From Hymenochaete sp. R1 (Eukaryota; Basidiomycota; Agaricomycetes; Hymenochaetales; Hymenochaetaceae): a DNA stretch of 36,991 nucleotides. The stretch is from contig JAFREE010000199.1 of NCBI GenBank assembly GCA_019400425.1, positions 1 through 36,991 on the forward strand, written 5' to 3'. Made by a program: the position numbers and the translations under genes. The notes beneath the pieces are model-generated. The model worked only from the letters and a program-made list of their open reading frames with translations, was not told the origin of the DNA and made no database searches. Positions 31,839 to 36,991 of this stretch are shown one piece after another; the first letter of the stretch is position 1; each line of letters begins with the position of its first letter.

Positions 31839-33668
31839 CTACAGCTCCCGATACCCATCATCCTCAATATTCAATGCCGCCATCCTCGCTGCCTCTTCCG
31901 CATCGCGCGCCTCCTCCGCCTCTCGCCTATATTTTGCGATATCCCACTCGTCCTCTTCCTCCTCACCATCATCATCCTCGTCGACGAACCATTCCGGGTT
32001 GTATGTAAACTGTGGGACGTAATATCAGTAAGTGTTATTCGGTAATGGATAGAAAGAGTGTTGGTGAAATGGAAATTAAGGTGATAGGTTGTCAGAGAAG
32101 TTTATGAGATAGGGAAAAGATGGGGGAGGGCGGCAAATGCAAACAATAACGCACCACGTCTCTCCCGCTCATGCCACTGTTCTTTCCTGCTGCTGCCTGT
32201 TGATCCTTCATTTTCCGTACAGCGTCCTGCTCCGCCTTCTTTTTATCCTCTCTCGTGGCTTTCCATTTAGCGAACGTCTCGCGAGTGACGGGAGTCAGGT
32301 TTGTTCCGAGTTTGTGGCGCTGAGTATACGTATGGACAAGGAACGAATAGTTGTGATTTTCAGTATATTCAAACATAGGGTTTCCAATGAAAATGGTAGG
32401 GGTGGTGAGTTAATTTGTGATGAGATGACACGGACGAGATAGTCACGTACCTCAACTTCGAGGAAGTCTTCTAAGCTAATCGTGTTCGCCTTTGCAGCGT
32501 CCTCCTGCGCCTTCTTTTGTGACTTGAGCACGAACCCGGGAGGAAGCGCGTGTCGGTACATGCACTTTTCCCCACCATTCGGGCATTCCCAGAACCAGCC
32601 GAACCTGGATAGAAGGAAACGATTAGAGATTAATAAAATTTGAGACCTGTCCAACAAAACGCACTTTTGATTTTCAATAGCTTCAATGAAAAATTTGCAT
32701 ACGATCTACGTTGTGTTTTGTTGGGACGGCCTTAAGACGAGAAAAAAAGCTCCTATGATGGTCAGCGAGGGGTTTTATTCAAAAGCCACGTTTTACGGCG
32801 TTGCCTGAGCTGAAATCAAAAAGCAAGAGCTAAGCGTGAGCTAAAATGCAGGATTTTAGCTCGGGCACTGCCGTAAAACGTAGCCTTTGAATAAAACCCC
32901 TCGCTGACCATCATACTCCAACTTACATCCGTAGTCGTCCGTGGATTACCATGCTTCGATAAAATGACCGACCGCAGTTTCGTTTCGTCCCAATTTTCCA
33001 TCGTGTCTACAGAAATTGAAGAACACCTATCATCAGCAATACCACAAACCAATCAAGACGCAATTGCCACCCACCCGTAGCTTTGTCCTCCCTTCCGTCC
33101 TCATACAAATTCTTCTTATCCACCTTCCTTCCCACATCCATATCATGACTAAACTTGCACTTGTTTCCCTTCTCACACAAGCCAGCCTTGTAAAACGTGC
33201 ATAGCAAGGTCTTCGGATCGACACCAAATGGCACCTTCTGCGTCTGGACGGGTTTGAGGAGTTGTGCATTTTCGCGTTCGCGCTTGGCCTCTTCTTGCTT
33301 CTCTTTCTCTCGAAGGGCCTTTTCTTTCTCTTTTTCAAGCGTAGCACGGGATTTGCCTGCCGTGGCAGATTGCTGTTCAATGATGGCGACTTGCTTCTGG
33401 ACCTTGGCTGAACGATTTTTCTTTTGAACGATTCGAAGGGACCGAATATTATATCCAGATATGGATTGAACCCATAACGAGTACGTGTCGTCAGTACCGG
33501 GTACATCGCATAGAGCCGATGATGTGGCGACGTACATTCTTCATACCAAAGGTCTGCAATGTGTTTCGGGGGCTAGATTAGCATTCAGACAGAGTCGAGA
33601 ACACGACGACCCACCTTATCGACCTTCGCCTTCGTTTCCTTGTTGTTCTGCTGTTTCTTCGGTGGCAT
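31839..33668 (-). CDS. TMA46: DRG-family regulatory zinc-finger protein TMA46 (DFRP1/ZC3H15)
   Basis: Partner of the DRG1-type GTPase Rbg1 that associates with translating ribosomes. Eight exons, 33615-33668, 33536-33553, 33075-33420, 32927-33006, 32665-32705, 32451-32604, 32155-32319 and 31839-32009, give 342 aa, almost the yeast length. The N-terminus [18 protein letters not shown] is Lys-rich, followed by a TFGMKNKN motif and a charged coiled-coil. The first CCCH finger is [19 protein letters not shown]. The second uses the Cys in CKFF, then [14 protein letters not shown]. The DFRP domain follows ([39 protein letters not shown]), then an acidic tail ending DDGYREL. Exon 2 is 18 nt. The intron 32706-32926 is 221 nt, about three times longer than its neighbours, because it contains a MITE. 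Confidence 0.94.
32756..32913. mobile_element. MITE with ~45-bp terminal inverted repeats, TA target site
   Basis: The ends are inverted copies: 32756-32799 matches the reverse complement of 32870-32913, with the outer ~28 bases perfect and differences only around an AGCC/GGCT block. TA flanks both sides (32754-32755 and 32914-32915), the target-site duplication of Tc1/mariner-type elements. An inner hairpin pairs 32838-32847 with 32853-32862, so the whole unit can fold into one long hairpin. It has no coding capacity and lies wholly inside a TMA46 intron, downstream of its donor (32921-32926 on the minus strand). The near-identical arms suggest a recent insertion. Confidence 0.85.
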
Positions 33669-33991
33669 GATGCGTAATAAACGTTCAACAGAAATAAAGA
33701 GTGTGGATAGTAGCCTGCAGTTGCAGAAGATGAAGGAAGGGTGTTGTAAGAGCGTGTCAGGTAGTCTAGTCAAGTGATGTCCAATATTAATATTGCCATC
33801 CAGTGAGTGATTCCACTGGATTCCAGCCATGAGAACAACTTGCTAAATTCAGATTCTACGTCGATCAGATGTACTGCCGATCATATTTCAAAAGTTGGTC
33901 GACTTCGATTCGACGACGTGACGGTATAACTTGCCAGAGACGGCGACGGAGTCGAGCTGAGCGAGTGAATGTCGCTGAATGTATGCGCTGA
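33669..33991. promoter_or_regulatory. Divergent promoter between TMA46 and the F-box-like gene
   Basis: About 323 bases between divergent start codons. It includes a perfect palindrome CAATATTAATATTG (33782-33795) and a small hairpin CCAGTG...CACTGG (33800-33819). No TATA box was placed. Nothing else was recognised. Confidence 0.45.
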
Positions 33992-35085
33992 ATGCTGCTG
34001 GACAAACTCCCTGCCGAAGTACGTCGTCGACTTAAAACTCACTGGAACTTAGCTTAATTCTATACTCTCAGTTACTTCTCGAGATCCAGCTGTTCGCATA
34101 CAGTCAATCTCTCCCCATCCTCAACTCTCATTGCCATGCCCTCTTCTCCGCGACCTCCACATCCTACCGCGCCGCCTATCTCCTCCTCAGCTATCTTTCG
34201 GCACATTCTTCATATTCAATTAGAGATCGCTCCCGCAAATCCATAGCAGGCCTCATCACATTCGCTCTTCGTTTCGGCATATGCTCTCTAGACGTCCTTC
34301 AGGCTCTTCTCAAGCGCGCTACACCCCTGATCGTCCCTTTCCTTGTGAGCTTCTCCGGCGAGTCTAATGACGACTCGAAACTCTTCACAAATCCCTATGA
34401 AAGTCCTATTTTATCCAAACGCCTCTTCAAGAACCTCGCTCCACGGAAAGAACCATATACCCTATCTGATGCTCCCCTCCCTCTCCTTCGCTACCTCCAA
34501 TCCATAACCCATCCTCTAATTTTCAGATCACCGCTTCAGTTAGGGAGCACCGACTCGTCGAAATCAAATGATTGTCTGGAACCGATGCACCGCTTTATGC
34601 TGTTTCGACCAGACATGAACGCACCCACTGCATACCCTCTCGCACGCGCGGTGCACGCTTCACACATCTCGCTCGTCCGCTTTCTGCTTGATAGCGAGGC
34701 ACACCCCGGCTTGAAAGACTCGTTGGCGGTGAGGGTTGCGGTGAGGAAAAAAGATTTGGGAATGGTGAGGATGTTGGTGGAAGTCGAGGCGGAAGAGGAA
34801 GTCGAAGTCGTTCAAGCGTCTCCGCGTTCAAGTACTACTGCAGCCTCATCTCGGTCTTCGCAGTCAACTAATATTCCTATACCAACAACCACACCTCCAC
34901 CTCCGACTAGGAAGAAACGTTCTTTGAAGAGAAGACGTGTTGAAGATCGTATCGAGATCTCGACCTCCCTCCTCCGCCTCGCCGTCGATGTCGATGCACG
35001 GGACATCGTGCAGTATTTTCTCGACAAAGGTGCACGACCGGATATGTTGACGATTCAACGACTACAGAGGAAAGGGATCGTCTAA
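33992..35085 (+). CDS. F-box-like protein with ankyrin-like repeats
   Basis: The frame open from ~34042 to 35085 has no ATG before an internal Met, so a short first exon was sought. ATG at 33992 (directly preceded by an in-frame TGA) encodes MLLDKLPAE and ends at a good GTACGT donor. Joining 33992-34018 to 34084-35085 keeps phase and gives 342 aa starting MLLDKLPAEIQLFAYSQSLP. The LPAEIQL start is typical of an F-box helix, followed by a region matching the rest of such a domain. Later segments YPLARAVHASHISLVRFLLD, SLAVRVAVRKKDLGMVRMLVE and LLRLAVDVDARDIVQYFLDKG have the helix pattern of ankyrin repeats. A Ser/Pro/Thr linker with RKKRSLKRRR separates the last one. It would act as a substrate adaptor of an SCF ubiquitin ligase. 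An acceptor at 34071 (CTCAG) is an alternative that adds four residues. Confidence 0.65.
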
Positions 35086-35394
35086 TGAGATCGATGCGGT
35101 TCGTTTTATGGGTGTGGTTCGAGTGCCCTGGACGAAAGCTTGTTCGAAGCTGGATTAGAATAATCGACTCGAGCTCACGAAACATTTGGCATAAGCCTTC
35201 CTTTTAAATCGAATTACCATTTATCGACTTCGCCATTCATGTTTTGCTGATCATTTCGCCGTCCTGTGTGATCGTGTTTGGAACATCTCCTGATAGATCG
35301 AATAGAAACGGAATCAATGGAATTACGAACAATCATGGATAGATATGACAGATGAGGAAAGATACATCAAGGAAATGTTTTTGATAGTTTACAT
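35086..35394. other. Intergenic, up to the right repeat arm
   Basis: This is the 3' region of the F-box-like gene, of mixed composition becoming A/T-rich toward 35390. No gene or structured RNA was recognised. Confidence 0.45.
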
Positions 35395-36991
35395 ATTTTA
35401 TACCTTTTTTTTGGATTTTAGGAAAATGCAGAATCGGATCGGAAGACGGAAATAAGGCATGGAGTCGAAGAAACAAAGATAGAGAGGCAGACGGACAGGG
35501 ACAGACAAAGGGACAGATGCAAAGCGAAACAGAGACGGAGACAAGAAAAAATACTCAAGGTCCAGAAAAAGAATGCGAAAAGAATCGGACAGAAATATAG
35601 AACAAGAAGCAGAAGGCCGACCAGACGAGAAATGACGAAGCGCAGAGACCAAACCGATAAGCCCATTAAAGTCCTTTTCCAAATGTTTTTTTTTAAATGT
35701 TGCTCTTTTGCGGAAGATGAGATGAGACGAAGATAACGAAACCGAGAGGATAGAGAAAAACAATCCAGAAGAATCCGAGGCCAGAGATGAAACGAGTGCG
35801 AAGGCGAGATGGACGAGAGGAAACTTTTTTTTGGCGGTTTGTGCTTTTCTGATTTTATTTGGCGTTTTTTTCTTTGCGAGGCTGGGAGAGAGTAGAGCAG
35901 AAGGACGACGAAGAACCCGGAAGTAGAGACCTTGAAACCCGGAAAAGAACGGAAAGTAGCGGAACGAGACGGTCGAGGACTTTTTTTGCGGTTTGAGTTT
36001 TTTGCTGGATTTTTTTTGGCCGTTTCGATTTTTTGTTGTTGCAGATCCGGATGAAAGAGAGGGAGAAGGAGAGCGATGAACCCAGAGACCCAGAGAGGAG
36101 AGAAAGAGGCAGAGAATGACGCGAAGACCCGGAACGAGAGGCGAAGGAAAGTCGAGGTCGTGTTTCTGGTGTTTTGGCTTTTTTGCGGATTTTTTTGGTG
36201 TTTTGTCGAGTTTCTGTTGAATGTGAGACCGGGATTCCGAGGCGAGAGAGTACGAAAATGAAAAGAAACGAAGATAACGAAGAAGGAGAAGTAGAACGGG
36301 GAGAAGACGAAGACGAAGGCGAAGGAACAAAGGTAATGAAAAATCAAATAAAAATGAAAGAAAAACCAAGACGATGAAACGTAGAAAGGAAAGACGAAGA
36401 TTTCAGAAAAGAAACAAATTTAAATAAAAAGAAGGTCGATGGAAGCGAATGAAGGCAATTAGGGTATAAGAAATTAGAGTATTTGGAGTAGAGTGGTATA
36501 TAAGGGAGGATATGGGGGATGAAGGAGAAGAACGAGGGATAGCAAGAGAATGCATGGGGGTAGCAACGAGAACTCGAGAGCAGAGAAGAAAGCAAACAAA
36601 GTATCAAAGAAAGGGGCAAGCAAGTCGAAGGGTAAGATGGAAGGGACGACAACAATGGTTGGAAGCAACGACTGAATGGGGAGAAGACGAAAGGATCGGA
36701 GGCAGAATAAAACCGAAGGAACAAACGATGGCCAAGGAGGAAAGCGTATAGCGTCATTGGGCAGCTAGAACGAGCCGCTTTGAATGGTAAAGGAAATTGA
36801 CGACAAGCAAAGAAGACGAAGGAAGAAAATCAAGGGGCAAGGAAGCAAGAAGATGATGGAAAGAAATCGAAAGGGATAGACACGAGTAGAGACAAACCAA
36901 GGGCAAACCCTAACCTGCGACCATTTTAGCTCACTTCAGTAACTAGAAGAGGCTCAGCGCCATGCACGACGCTTTCCATTGGCCTTGACAG
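35395..36991 (-). repeat. Right copy of the large inverted repeat
   Basis: Reverse-complement counterpart of the left arm at 1-1560, purine-rich on the strand shown. The outer ~1300 bases align closely by eye; the inner part is diverged. The outer end reads TTGACAG at 36985-36991 and matches the left end except for the last few bases (left begins TTCTCAAGG, this copy reads CTGTCAAGG on its sense strand). It carries fewer TTCGTC units and several indels relative to the left copy. Long open frames on the minus strand are composition effects. Confidence 0.85.

Noticed and set aside
34137..34248. ATG at 34137 as the start of the last gene
   Set aside because: It opens a different frame that stops at a TAG near 34246; no intron brings it into the long frame.
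34345..34353. GTGAGCTTC as start codon or splice donor of the F-box-like gene
   Set aside because: The frame is open and protein-like on both sides, and the F-box start is recovered with a 27-nt upstream exon. Splicing here has no good partner in phase.
2416..35085. The whole interval as a giant transposon or a secondary-metabolite cluster
   Set aside because: The genes are conserved housekeeping functions. No recombinase, transposase, polyketide or peptide synthase was found.
35398..36369. 323- and 309-codon minus-strand open frames in the right arm
   Set aside because: Same composition effect as the left arm. The peptides are Ser/Phe/Leu strings without a domain and jump frame relative to the left copy.
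1..36991. CRISPR arrays, rRNA genes, prokaryotic operons
   Set aside because: No spaced direct repeats or rRNA-like sequence were seen, and the intron-rich genes are eukaryotic.

Overview
The window is a gene-dense stretch of a nuclear fungal genome, most likely a basidiomycete of the Agaricomycetes type. Nearly every gene is cut by several short GT-AG introns, mostly 45-110 nt. Genes sit a few hundred bases apart on both strands, and the encoded proteins are eukaryotic and fungal (PSD2-type decarboxylase, Ola1, Gua1, Xrn1, Coq4, Leu5-like carrier, Cwc2, Tma46). There are no bacterial operons, CRISPR arrays, rRNA genes or phage genes. All exon structures were assembled by hand from splice signals, reading phase and family motifs. 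Every assembled coding length is a multiple of three.

Layout. (1) 1-~1560: a strongly pyrimidine-rich repeat. A second copy lies in inverted orientation at ~35395-36991, so the window is bounded by one large inverted repeat. (2) 2416-6567 (+): C2/EF-hand phosphatidylserine decarboxylase of the PSD2 class. (3) 7185-9608 (+): C2 protein of the Inn1/Fic1 cytokinesis type. (4) 9943-11845 (-): Obg-like ATPase OLA1. (5) 12262-12920 (+): small secreted, probably GPI-anchored protein. (6) 13886-15914 (-): GMP synthase. (7) 16254-21401 (-): 5'-3' exoribonuclease XRN1 with 18 coding exons, three of them microexons at the start. (8) 21615-24036 (+): disordered Ser-rich protein with a KEN box. (9) 24517-25549 (-): COQ4. 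(10) 26165-27577 (+): unknown acidic protein. (11) 28428-29832 (-): Leu5-like mitochondrial carrier. (12) 30136-31552 (+): splicing factor CWC2. (13) 31839-33668 (-): DRG-associated zinc-finger protein TMA46, with a MITE in one intron. (14) 33992-35085 (+): F-box-like/ankyrin-like protein.

The genes do not form one pathway. They are core cellular functions: lipid synthesis, cytokinesis, translation-associated GTPases and their partners, purine synthesis, mRNA decay, ubiquinone, mitochondrial transport and splicing. This argues against the 37-kb interval being the cargo of a mobile element. I read it as ordinary euchromatin between two oppositely oriented copies of a dispersed repeat. The most notable items are the inverted repeat, the XRN1 microexons with a GC-AG intron, the MITE-bearing TMA46 intron, a possible mitochondrial N-terminal extension of OLA1, the KEN-box protein and the recovered F-box/ankyrin gene. 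I did not find a clear new multi-gene system.
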